Shown here piece by piece: positions 1 to 10,067 of a stretch of DNA of 64,000 bases. The stretch is from Marsupella aquatica (taxonomy: Eukaryota > Marchantiophyta): positions 26,846,001 to 26,910,000 of the forward strand of contig OZ316894.1 in the NCBI GenBank assembly GCA_973895155.1, in the 5' to 3' direction. Position 1 is the stretch's first letter. Each line of letters begins with the position of its first letter. Under the pieces are notes generated by a model. That model did no database searches and was not told the DNA's origin. It saw nothing but the letters and a program-made list of their open reading frames with translations. Position numbers and translations under genes: made by a program.

Positions 1-816
1 AATGTTCACACACATGTGCAGAGTAGACATACTTTTTGGTTTGTTGAGCCCACACTAAAAACTGATCCCCTCGTACAATAGCTCCACCTACACCTCAATT
101 TTGTGGCTATGATTCACCAAAGGAGATCTGCAACAAGATTTAATGCATTTGAATCATATATAACAGTCGTGACATGTAAAACAGGCATTTTTTGAACAGG
201 ATTGGTATCAAGCACTGTGATCAGGGTTGTAATTTATACATCCTAAATAGGCTATGATAGTGAATGAGACAAATAAGTTAGGCAGAAATCACTTTTTCCA
301 GGTTATCACATGGCCCATTAATTCCAGTCTTTGAAAGGAGACTTTTAAGTGAGCTTGCTAGCCTCTTAAATTAGGATATTGTACTTAGTGCAGCCATAAT
401 AGGATAAGTTATGTACTGTTGACCCTAAACCCTGGACCCAAAATTGGTCATAATTCAAAATCTTAAGTAAATATCCTCTCTGTTCAAGTCAAAGTGTTAA
501 GTTATAGGTCAATGGTCTCTGGTTTGTGCATGCGGTGTGACAAGTGGTCCTCTAGAGCGTGTGATCCAAACATGTGTAGACACCAAAGTGACCGGTGGTG
601 GGGTCTGGGAGGGCAGGACAAGTGACATCGCCAGGCACACTGCAGGATGGCGAGTGGTTCCAGATGATACATTGTGCTCTGTGAAAAAACCGACATCCAA
701 GAGAACGGTCTGTGATGCCTAGACAGGAATCACTCGGCCGGTTAAGTGGGTAAAGCAGGAAGGCACCCTAGAAACACCTTAGTATAGTGACAAAACAAGG
801 AAAATATAAACAATTA
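1..816. other. Region without a recognisable gene
   Basis: I see only short open frames on both strands and no family I recognise. The first 500 bases are AT-rich. The part after about 780 becomes purine- and G-rich and runs into the leader of the next coding region. No gypsy pol reading frame appears here, although in the related element at 44854-54518 the integrase ends only about 600 bp before the homologous downstream protein. Confidence 0.5.
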
Positions 817-1083
817 GGGGCAACCATGGAACCCGGGCCGAGGCCGGAGGTAAGGCTAAGGGTGAAAACCCGATTAGGGTTAGGGCGCGTTAAGCGTCGG
901 CGGCTAGGAAGGATCAACGGGAAGAAGGACCGGCAAAGGAGAGGGGTAAGGAGCGCTTGCAGGAGATAGTGGCTCATTTGCGAGCACGAACTAGGCAGAC
1001 GACTACGGGAGGCCAACTACTGTCAGCTGCTTAGGCAAGCACTCGGGGAGAGAGTAGATACCGACGATCAACCTAAGGAGGGT

Positions 1084-4000
1084 ATGAGCAACGTCAATCA
1101 AGCGGCACATTTCTGGGGATGCCTGTTCGAACGGGCAACTGAGTACATCAAGACTTACGAGGACGAGGAATCAGAAAGGGCAGCTCGAGAACGGCAGGAG
1201 CTCGCTCGATTGTGGGAGCTACAGAAGACGGCTTTCTTAGGAGGCGAACTCATCAAGGACGAGTTCCTGTGGACGCCTACTTCCAATCAACTCGACGATC
1301 TTCTGTTTTGCAAAGACAGCGTCGTCGGCATCCGAGAGGCCATCAAGAACTGCAACGACATACACTGGGAATTAAAGGGTAGCACGGAAAGGTGGACCCA
1401 GGCAACGGTGCTAGGAGAAACCTCCACGGCAGCAGAGATGAAGAGGAAGGGAGCCGTCAACGATGAAGCCACCCCGGCAAAAAGAACGAGGTCGGCGGCA
1501 CCAAAGAAGCCAGCCGAGCAGCAGAGCAGGAGGCAGGGAGAAGCCGAAGAGGAGGAGGTCGATCCCATCAAGGCCATTCCAACCAGGGATGACACCTGGA
1601 AGGGCTGGGCGGCAACCCTACCGGTGGAGGTGCAACTACATTTTGCACGGGAGGAGGATGCATGCTTTACGGCCATGCAGACCAAGAAGTACCAAGGCTT
1701 CATGGCCGGACCCGGCTTGGAGGCCTTTGTAAGATTACCATGGCTGAAGCCGGAGGTACCGGAGTCAGACCTATTAGAATTCGTGGGGTCATGGGAACCC
1801 GAGACCAATTGCACGAGGATATATGGGAAGGATTTCTATCTTACTCCCAAGGTAATTGCCGAAGTGTTTGGCCTGCCGATAGGCAATAAGACCAAAGTTG
1901 ATACCAGGAAGACCTTGCCTGACAAGGAGTTCCGGTCGTTCCCCGGGCCATCAACGAAGAATGGCTTCTTCCGGAACACCTGCACCAACCCGCACATAGG
2001 AGAGATGATCGACTTCTTGCGGGTGACCATGCATTGTAACTTGCCGAGGGCAGAGATCGGCAAGGCACAGGTCTATCTGGCAGAAAGGCCAGACCCAAGC
2101 CGGGACTACAATGGGTACCTCCTCAACCAATTGAAGAAGATCTTAAAGGAGGAGCAGCAGGTAATCGGCATGGGGAGCGTGTCGCGGCTTGGCTATCACA
2201 TGCCGCTGTTGTGCCGGTATGCCAGAGGTCAGACTTTTGCCCCAGTACTTCCCCTGCAGGTAAGGGCACCCGAGGAAGCTCCAACGCCGAGGCCATTGGC
2301 TGAGAAGCCTCAACCACCTGTTAGTCCTACGATCGAGCAGGTGTTTAGGCCCAGGAAGGAAGACTTGCCGATGCAGCAACCAGGCATGCAGAGTCTGCTG
2401 AAACTACTGGAGAAAGAAAAGAAATCGGCATCGGCAACAACAACGGCAATGGCAACAATGCAGGACACTACTACAGAGGTAGGCCTACACCGGCTCACAA
2501 GAGAAAACCCCTTTGCTGGAGACAAGGAGAGAATCAGGCCGGAATCCAAGCCAGGTGTTCGAATGTACGTGGGAACCTCAAGCTCCGAATCTGAGGCAGA
2601 ATTGCCTCAAGCTCCTACCGACGAAGAGGAGAGGGAGAAGCCGGACGTCCAAGAGGTAGAGGAGGCAGTGGAGGACTGCAGCCATGATAATTCCGGCTAT
2701 GGGTCGGACCATCACGTTCCAGGAGTAAGGACCTGTGGCCGGTTTGTCCCCACACTTCCAAGGGTAGTGCGAGGGGACCCCAACCAGCAGAGTAGCCCTG
2801 AGTCTCCCCCACCAGATGTTGCTCCCCCGAGCTTCGACGGCATAAAACAGACGGTGCAGGAATTTCAGGAGCGAATCAAGCAGGAGGAGGAGGCCGCCCT
2901 GGCTAAGGAAAAGGATTTACCAGGAGGAGATTGGCCGGAGGACATTAGGCGGCTAGCCGAAAAAGGAAGCAAACCTCTAGCCACGATTGAAGAGATCCGC
3001 ATGACGGCTTGGGAGCAGAGGCCACGATGGGCGATGCCGATCACTTCTACTTACTCCACCTACGCTAAGAATAGAGCCATGGAGTATGGTGAGATGTGTG
3101 GGGAACTTGCGCTCGGCATCTTTGGAGAGGAGTTGGAGGTAGGACCCTTTTTCCATAGGGAGCAGTTGGAGAAGCACCAATTAGAAGAAGCGGTGGCTTT
3201 AGAGAGAAGCAAGAAGGACGAGGTCATTCGGCGGCTTAGGAGGATGGAAGCCGAGATTGAAGATCTAAGGGCGGCCAAGAAAGCCCAAGATGAACTGCGG
3301 ATTAAACGACATGAGCTGAACATCATGCAGGGGCAGTTGGACACCGCGCAGGCTGATAATCAGAATATCAAGGATAAACTGACGCAGACGCAGGAAGAGT
3401 TGGCCGACACGATCAAAGAGAGGGAGAAGTGGAAGCAAGAGCTGAAGAATACAGAGGAGGCCCACATAACAGCCAACAGTCGGGCCATGGCGGAGACCCA
3501 AAGAAAGGAATGGGCGTTGAAAGGGGAGCTCGAGAAAATCCGCGGAGCCCTTGAGCAGAAGGAGGCCGAGTTAGGGAAATCCTATCAAGGGATTATGGCG
3601 CTGCAGCAGGAGCTTGCGTCCCTGACGGCCAGCTTCAAGGCCGACCTAAGGGAGAAGGACGAGATGCTCGAACAGACTTACGCCAAGATGAACCAGATGG
3701 AGTCTATCATCATTGCAGAGCTCGACAAGGAGCTAAGAGCAACCCGGGAGGAGAGGGCTACCTTGAAGAAGGAATTGGAGGAAGCCCACAGGGAGCAAGA
3801 GGAGGCCAAAAACGAGCTGGAGGGGGCACGTAAGGACCTGGATGAAACCCAAGAGGAGTTGGAGGAAATCACGAGGAAGATGGAGAACCTACAGCGGCGG
3901 GCCGACAACCAAACAGAGCGGCTGAAGAAACAAGCCGCAGTATTTAAATGCTTAGCTGCAGCAGGTCCATCTCCCGTTGGGACAAACCAGTTACCAGGGG

Positions 4001-4449
4001 TGGTAATTGCCGAAGGACAAGCCGCGCCACCTGCACCAGTGCCGGAAGTAAGTGGGAAGGGGAAGGGACCAGCTGCCGAGCCACCAATGAAGAAGAAGCG
4101 GAAACCTTCAGGGTCAAGGAGTAATACGACTTCACAGGCCGTGGTGATCAAGGAGGTAGACCCAGCACCGACCCCAGACAGGGTCACGGCTAAGGATCCA
4201 ACTACCCTAGGGGAAGGGGAGGCCGAAGCCGAGGGAGTGGCTGAAGCCGAAGTCGTGGGAGTGGCTGAGGCCGAAGCCGTGGGTATTGCCGAGGCCGGTG
4301 TCGAGGCTGAAGCCGAAGGTGGACCCAGTCAGGCCGAGGGAGAGTTGACTCGGTCAAGGGCAGGTAATCTGTCAGTAGGCGGGCCAACGGCAGTGGCTGA
4401 GGAGGAAGTGTTGGGGGCGTCCATTGAGGATCCACCACCGGTGTCGTGA
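1084..4449 (+). CDS. Retroelement-associated protein: plant-mobile-domain-like region plus long coiled coil
   Basis: An uninterrupted 1121-residue frame. Basic, NLS-like clusters lie near residues 120-141 and again near 1002 (KKKRK). Residues about 205-355 hold a globular region with LLEFVGSWEPET followed by LTPKVIAEVFGLPIGNK. This matches the W.PET...L..V...GLPI.G signature I associate with the plant mobile domain (PMD, 'aminotransferase-like' family) found in plant retroelements and MULEs. A low-complexity acidic linker follows, then a heptad-rich coiled coil (about 690-955), and an Ala/Glu/Gly-rich tail (about 1044-1090). The same frame is open upstream to a TAG near 967, but the first ATG after that stop is 1084. 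The LTR-like sequence begins soon after the stop. A degenerate homologue lies downstream of gypsy pol at 51411-53815, so I read this as an accessory retroelement ORF, not a host gene. Its function is unknown. No pol is visible upstream, which suggests a pol-less derivative or a truncated copy. Confidence 0.72.
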   Translation: MSNVNQAAHFWGCLFERATEYIKTYEDEESERAARERQELARLWELQKTAFLGGELIKDEFLWTPTSNQLDDLLFCKDSVVGIREAIKNCNDIHWELKGSTERWTQATVLGETSTAAEMKRKGAVNDEATPAKRTRSAAPKKPAEQQSRRQGEAEEEEVDPIKAIPTRDDTWKGWAATLPVEVQLHFAREEDACFTAMQTKKYQGFMAGPGLEAFVRLPWLKPEVPESDLLEFVGSWEPETNCTRIYGKDFYLTPKVIAEVFGLPIGNKTKVDTRKTLPDKEFRSFPGPSTKNGFFRNTCTNPHIGEMIDFLRVTMHCNLPRAEIGKAQVYLAERPDPSRDYNGYLLNQLKKILKEEQQVIGMGSVSRLGYHMPLLCRYARGQTFAPVLPLQVRAPEEAPTPRPLAEKPQPPVSPTIEQVFRPRKEDLPMQQPGMQSLLKLLEKEKKSASATTTAMATMQDTTTEVGLHRLTRENPFAGDKERIRPESKPGVRMYVGTSSSESEAELPQAPTDEEEREKPDVQEVEEAVEDCSHDNSGYGSDHHVPGVRTCGRFVPTLPRVVRGDPNQQSSPESPPPDVAPPSFDGIKQTVQEFQERIKQEEEAALAKEKDLPGGDWPEDIRRLAEKGSKPLATIEEIRMTAWEQRPRWAMPITSTYSTYAKNRAMEYGEMCGELALGIFGEELEVGPFFHREQLEKHQLEEAVALERSKKDEVIRRLRRMEAEIEDLRAAKKAQDELRIKRHELNIMQGQLDTAQADNQNIKDKLTQTQEELADTIKEREKWKQELKNTEEAHITANSRAMAETQRKEWALKGELEKIRGALEQKEAELGKSYQGIMALQQELASLTASFKADLREKDEMLEQTYAKMNQMESIIIAELDKELRATREERATLKKELEEAHREQEEAKNELEGARKDLDETQEELEEITRKMENLQRRADNQTERLKKQAAVFKCLAAAGPSPVGTNQLPGVVIAEGQAAPPAPVPEVSGKGKGPAAEPPMKKKRKPSGSRSNTTSQAVVIKEVDPAPTPDRVTAKDPTTLGEGEAEAEGVAEAEVVGVAEAEAVGIAEAGVEAEAEGGPSQAEGELTRSRAGNLSVGGPTAVAEEEVLGASIEDPPPVS

Positions 4450-4450
4450 C

Positions 4451-5370
4451 GGTGCAAGGGCGCCGTTCCTTTTAGGGAGGGCGGACGTGGAGGGAGGAGG
4501 CGTGAGTGGGCAGGGCGGGCGCGGATCTCCATGTTTAGGATTAGGATTAGAACCAGGAGCGGCCCTGACACTTAGCTTAGTGGGATTGCGGTTCCACTGG
4601 TAGGAGCAACACTTGTGCTCCTGCCTTACTGTACATAGGTAGATTCGGGCAAGTAGATTACTGTCAGGTAGATTAGGCTTACGATGCAAAGAATGGCGGA
4701 TCCACTACCAGGATAAGTACCTGGGCAGCGGGGAGCTCAGGGCCTCTTCTTTAGCAAGTTTTTAGTTTGCACCAGCCGGGCTGGGATCAAGTAGTACGAG
4801 AAGCTCTCGGTTAGTCATACAGTGACCCTTGTGTATATTCATGTTTCCTCATGCCTAAGAGCTGAATAGAGTTGGCCTCACGGCTTAGTTCGCAGAACTT
4901 GTGTATGAGATGTACTGTTTGTATGGCAAGTGCATGGTATGACTCAGTCAGAATGAGTCATTTTGCTATTTGTGTGTCGCATTAACTTGTGTGAAGAGTG
5001 CCCACATCAACAGAAGGAAGGAAAGTAAGCAGGGGAGTGAGAGTTGGATGTGTCGAGCTGAGAGAGGTCTTAGCGGCTTAACCAAGCCTATTGGGGATCA
5101 TTCCGGCGGCGGAATCCAAACATACCTAACAAGACGGAGGGGAAGACAGGGGAAGACGGGGGAAGGCCTATATTAGGCCGGCTACGTATCTCATGACCCG
5201 ATGAAGGATCTGTCCAGTATATGTGTGTAAAATGTTAATAGTAGTAGTAGAAGGTTAGCAGCGTCCCATGCCGCTAAGCCGCGGAAACGGCCTCGCCAAG
5301 CACGAAACCTGCGGGAATCGGCTTGAGCTGGGGGGTTTCTTGGGTTTAGGGAGCCATGGGACGCACCACA
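4451..5370 (+). mobile_element. 3' end and LTR of the retroelement carrying the 1084-4449 protein
   Basis: The stretch from about 4606 to 5370 is repeated, in the same orientation and with clear similarity throughout, at 23801-24555. Both copies end at the same sequence, ..GCACCACA, and diverge completely after it. That is what an LTR terminus ending in CA looks like. The 5' edge of the LTR is not fixed: a purine-rich stretch near 4487-4502 could be the polypurine tract, with TG at 4503 or at 4566 as possible starts. The 3' end falls inside the coding frame of the small gene at 5371-5666, so the element inserted there. The other LTR would lie left of the window. Confidence 0.7.
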
Positions 5371-5666
5371 CGGTCATCCAACTCTAGGCCAGAAGCCCTA
5401 CAGGCAGGACAGTCATATTGGCAACTGTGCACACACCCTTGGGCCCTAATTTGTGGCGGGTCATGTATGAGAGACAGAAATACCAAGGATGTTGGGAAGG
5501 GTGGAGAAGCAGGTACAGGCCGGCTGTAGTTGTTCCTGGCAACAACTGGGTACTCAAAGTACCATGCAGACTGGGCTGGAAGGATCCCAAGTCTGACATA
5601 CTCAAGGCGCAACATCTCTGCCTTGCGTGCAAGCCGCACATGTTCATCGTTGCGGGTCCTCACCAT
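5371..5666 (-). pseudogene. Cys-containing CACTA-borne protein, truncated by LTR insertion (copy A)
   Basis: It starts at an ATG at 5666 and encodes about 98 native residues before the LTR end at 5370 replaces its C-terminus. The protein starts MVRTR and carries WYFEYPVV, PFPTSLVFLSLI and HSCQYDCPACR. The same order of motifs, at similar spacing, occurs in the protein at 15750-16202 (WYFCYPVV, PFPTSVVYVSLI, HSCQYDCVACR), so the two are paralogues. I do not recognise the family. The CxxxCxxC pattern could bind a metal. Its position inside two different CACTA elements, on the transposase strand, suggests an element-encoded accessory protein and not a host gene. Confidence 0.6.
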
Positions 5667-5932
5667 AAGTGTTGCTTTTGTGGAGATGTCGTGTGTTCAC
5701 GTCCTCTGATAAGCACCTTCGATCAGCAAGGTGAGCAGGAGCTGTACTTGCCTCACCAACAGCAACCAACCTTAAATTATCAGTTCCCACTCACTGTGTC
5801 ATTCCATTGGTTCCAGCTAGGGGTCACAGTGTAAACATAGCATGAAACACTCCTAATCAACTTGCTTACAAACTGCAATATCCAGAAAGAGTGAAAGTCT
5901 CACCCTCCAGTGAGCAGCAGAGAGGTAGTTCA

Positions 5933-6814
5933 CTAGATGTGTTGATGTGCAGTTAAACCTCCACTATTGCTTACTTCTGGTGTATGCTGCTCAGAAGAAG
6001 ACATATTAGTAGCAGCAAATTGCAAATAATGGCCATAAGCAAACCGTGAGAGTTTGCAGAATGCTACGACAAATCCATCACAGCAGTGCTCCATAGGAAT
6101 GAAACCAAGCAAAATTTGGTGACCTCGGCCAATGACAAGGCCAATGTAGTGAACAATCCTTGACCGATCAGGATATGGATTGGAATTACAATTAGTCAGC
6201 TCTTCTTCTTTGTTTTCTAACTCTGGGGGAAATGAGCATGACCAGGGAATTCTTTGAGAAATAGAAGTGCACAGGGAAAATGAAATTGGCTCATTCAGCT
6301 GCGCAAGACCGGCCATTGCAGCAAACTTGGACAGTTGTTCCGCAATACATAAAATACCCTGACTTACATGCAATCGATACAATCTGCTTCTGTTGGCTGT
6401 CCTATAGCTCACGGTAGTGCCGTTGGGATAGGGTAAGTGAATATTGCCATAGCTGAAGCACATTGAGCTTGCAGCAAGAAGTGAAGGAGCATGGCCAAAA
6501 GCAGAAAAGACAGACAGGTTTTACAAGAAGAAACTAACAACCGCCAATCTGCTCAAATCCGCTGCATAGATCAAACCCTCCAAACTACACAGCCCTCCTT
6601 TGAAAACAATCCAATGTGCTTTGGCTGGTGGATGACAAGGACTAGGAGAAGAGGAAACGTCTACACAATCAATCCCAATGACGGGACACAGAGACCAGGC
6701 ACAGAGAGGATTTGTGCTTAGACAAAAACCACAAATTGTAGCATGGGCGCCATAGCATTGGGCGGCAATGGGAAGAATTACATCAAATGAGTGGACAGAG
6801 AATGAACAGTCCGG
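5933..6814 (-). CDS. Unrecognised, probably spliced gene in CACTA element A
   Basis: The minus-strand frame 6463-5933 (about 177 codons) joins in phase to an upstream open stretch (6814-6525, about 96 codons). The join removes a 57-bp interval with GT at 6524 and AG at 6468. Translation across the proposed junction is continuous and has no stop. Local peptides include HATICGFCLSTNPLCAW in the first exon and GLVIGRGHQILLGF in the second. I do not recognise the protein. No ATG is visible in the first exon, so at least one more exon would be needed. The intron is short for a plant, so the model is tentative. It lies just upstream of the truncated paralogue at 5371-5666, in the same direction. 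Confidence 0.33.
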
Positions 6815-8819
6815 TTATAGGCAAACAGCGACTGATGCCCTGATGCAATGAAACACGCATTGACATAGCGGAGGGACATAAAAACTACATAAGCCAACTT
6901 ACTGACCTTTTAAGGCCCACAATTTCAAGGGGAGGGACAAAGACAGCAATAATAGACGCAGAGACAAAGCTGTACTCTGTCAATTGAGTAGGCAAGTGGG
7001 TGGGTGAAGATCAACAACCAATGTAGCAGCGCAACCAGAGTAGCAACAAAGAAGCAGGTTGCCCTCAGTCTCCTATTTTTCAAGCAGCTCGTGCTCGCGG
7101 TCAATCTCCTATTCTGCAAGCAGCTCACGCTCGTCCCTCTTGTTCTGCAAGCAGGTCATTCTTGTCGGCGATGGTGCAAGCTGTCCTCCTAAACTCTGAC
7201 ACTCAAAATGAAAAGACCAAGCACCTCCAATCTGTTTGATCCCTTCCGCAAGTAGCCGAGCGGCAGACGATAATGTAGGGATCAAGAACCAAGTGCCAGG
7301 CGGACATTGCACAAAATGAGGACCGGGGGCAGAGACAAAATCTACCGAAATCTACCGAAATCTACTTCTTGGGGTCCAGCCCACGGATGGACATCATGCA
7401 AGGTGGTCAAAAATGGTAAGTGCAATTGTTGGAGAGCTGTACTCGCGATTACTAACGGTGCATCCACAAAACGCGTCATCAAGTTGTCAGTGCGGCCACA
7501 ACAATTTTGACAGTCTCAGGATCACAGGTCCACAAACAAGTTGCAAATGAAGACACACAACGTCCAGGAGGGAAAGTCCGCAACACTAACCCTTTGTAAA
7601 GCCCCCGAGCTTACCTTCTAGCTGCCGACGCAAAGAGAAAACCTACTCGGACACTGAAGCAACCCTAAACTCAAAGTCTCACCTTAGCGCAACAACTCCT
7701 GGATTGGATTCAGCTAGCTCAGGCTCAATGAAGCATGTCGCCTCGGGCTCTCCGGATCCTCCCAAGGCAGCAAACAAGTTAGGGTCCACGGTCCTTGTAC
7801 CTTCACCGCACCGTTGTGTCCTTCCCAATGCCTCCTCTGTAGTTGCGTCTTGTCTGCAACTCTACAGCTCCCCGTGTTGCTCTGCCGCACTTAGTTATAT
7901 TCCAACGCCCGATCGTGACCAAAAAGAGTTTTCTCCTGCTGGACAGCACTAGGCATTTGTTCAATCTCTTGATCACGCGTAAGCAGCTACAGGTATGAAT
8001 CACTCAGTTGGCAGCTCAATACGCTTACAGCAAGAGGGCGCAATAGGTAGAAGCTCGCGCTACCTAGACCAGCACAAGGACAAAGCATTAACATTGAAAC
8101 TGTACCATGGAGCTGGAGAAAACCACAGAGTAATTGAAGCCTAACAATACCCTTCTTAGCTCCCGACTCCAAACTCTCGGCTCCCAGTTTGCAAGAACAA
8201 GCACTATGAAAATATGGATTCCCACATTGACTGTGTCCGCAGAACAGATGCAACCCGCATGCAACTTCACCAGCTCAACGGCAGCTTGACAACTGAAGGA
8301 CCTCCCAATGAGCCTCACGGCCTCCCGATGCTCGTTATGGGTGCAGCAAAAGGGTCTATACCACAACTGTGACCGAGATTGTCACCCAAAACCTTGAAGA
8401 AACCCCAACCTCCGACTCCTCAAACTCCGACAAGCTCCTCACGAACGTTGCAGCAGCCACAACCTTCTTCGCCCTACCAGCCAAAAACTAAATGTCCCTA
8501 AAGGAGATCGAGCAGGAATGCAGGTCTATGAGTAGACTGCAAGCGCAAGGTTAGATCACTGCAACTGCCTGAACACTGCTCCTCGAGAGCATAAACAAGC
8601 ACATAACGCGCGGGAAGTTCACTCCGCAATGGTCGCAAAAAGTGGGCAACACTGAAAGGAAAACCCTACGTAAAACCCCGAACACTCCACCCCTCACGTT
8701 CTAAGTTCAATGACAATGGCGAAAACTCCAAAGAGACTCCCAAAGTGAAGTTTAGTGCCTGAAACCGAATTAGGGGAAGCCACTCAGCCTTACCGTTTGA
8801 GTGAGCCGTTGAGTGTCAC
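6815..8819. other. Interior of CACTA element A without an assignable gene
   Basis: Only short frames are present. The plus strand contains many loosely repeated phrases (variants of 'agcagctc', 'gcaagcag', 'actccgac'), like the C/A-rich stretch upstream of the paralogous gene in element B (16300-18600). This may be non-coding leader or intron sequence of the element's minus-strand genes. I can assign nothing specific. Confidence 0.35.
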
Positions 8820-10067
8820 CCAAAGTGGGACAAAGCTACAAAGTGTTACTGCATGGCCAACTTAGGCAATGAATGGTCATATTTGCACATACATGGTCGG
8901 TAGTGACATTTTATTGCACGCCGTAATCAGGATTAAGGTTGCCCAACATTATATCCGGTCCTAAAATGCAATATTCCCGGTGCAAGAATGTGACCTAGCT
9001 CTAATGTATGAAAAAGGACCGGTACAAATCTACCTTTGTGCATCTTGACCTTTTATAGATGGATTTAGTAATGGCCAAGAATATCTTGACCATCCCTCCA
9101 TGGTCCAACCTCCATGAACCCCACTTCATTAAACCCAAAACCATTTTGGTCACAAATAAGGAAATTTAATGAGTTATGCCCCTTGCTATCACCCTCTTTA
9201 TAGATTTATTTTTTTGTTTGAAATTTTACATTTATTCCGCGTGAACCCCACGGATGGGGGAACCAGTAGGCCAAATGGCATCATAAAACCTCAACACCCA
9301 AAGGAGGCAATAACAAAGAGTTACTCAACCAGGGTCATCAGATCAGGCAAAGATTGCGAAGCCGTTCTTCTAGTGGTCCATGCAACAAGTAACAACTAGG
9401 GAATAAGCACTAGAAGGCGCAGTAGGTCAGCATAGTGTAAGTGTAAAGTGTCAAAGCATTGTCTAGTACTAAATTAATCCACCTGATTAGTAAGAAGGGG
9501 GTGTATACTGTAATGGGAAAAAGAAAAAAAAACCAAGGCATGAGCAAGGGCCACCAAGAGTGGTGCAGCTATAAGCTATAGGGATTGAACACAATGCGGG
9601 GGGGGGCAGTGGCACTATGTATGAGGAAATCACGGGAGTATCGGTGTCAAATGAGTCGACAAAACTCCCAGATAGCCACACAGTATAAATCAATCTCACA
9701 GAAGGCTGCCATCAATGGAGGAAACAATTTGACACGACCCACATCTGAGAGTGTGAATTCGCTCGATCTCCAGCAGTTCTTTGGCACTCGATAGACGTCG
9801 GTGCTTTCGGCTCAAAGATGAAGGAGAATTACCCCTCCTCAACATAGAGTGAACATTACCCATGATGTGCTAGACTATATATTCACCCTTCACAAAGTAG
9901 CAAGGTTACTTCTCATAGTCTTTTAGTGAACCATAAAACTCTCATAGTCTTTTCTAGTCTTCAACAAAACCGGTGCAATGGGTGCGAGTCGTTTTAAGTA
10001 TGGAAAAAGGACTTAGTGGGCATAGTCCTATAAGGTATGGTCTAAATTGCCCCGGTTTCTACTAGTG
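8820..10067. mobile_element. Right subterminal region and terminus of CACTA element A
   Basis: The plus strand ends in GGTTTCTACTAGTG at 10054-10067. Read from outside inward this is CACTAGTAGAAACC, a CACTA-type terminal inverted repeat that matches 12 of 14 positions of the termini of elements B and C. The preceding 1.2 kb has repeated ACCGGT/CCCGGTG-type words and no gene. Just outside the terminus the sequence continues as the transposase gene of element B, so A inserted into B. CACTA elements duplicate 3 bp. The right-hand candidate is AGT at 10068-10070. The left terminus is not in the window because the LTR element truncates A at 5370. Confidence 0.62.

Noticed and set aside
4970-5176. 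68-codon frame also present at 24165-24356
   Set aside because: Both lie in LTR copies of one family, so the similarity is explained by the DNA repeat. It has no proper start codon and no domain.
9408-9421. CACTAGAAGG as a possible left terminus of a CACTA element
   Set aside because: Only the first nine bases fit the terminus of B and C. The next bases differ, and the flanking sequence does not match the right flank of either A or B.
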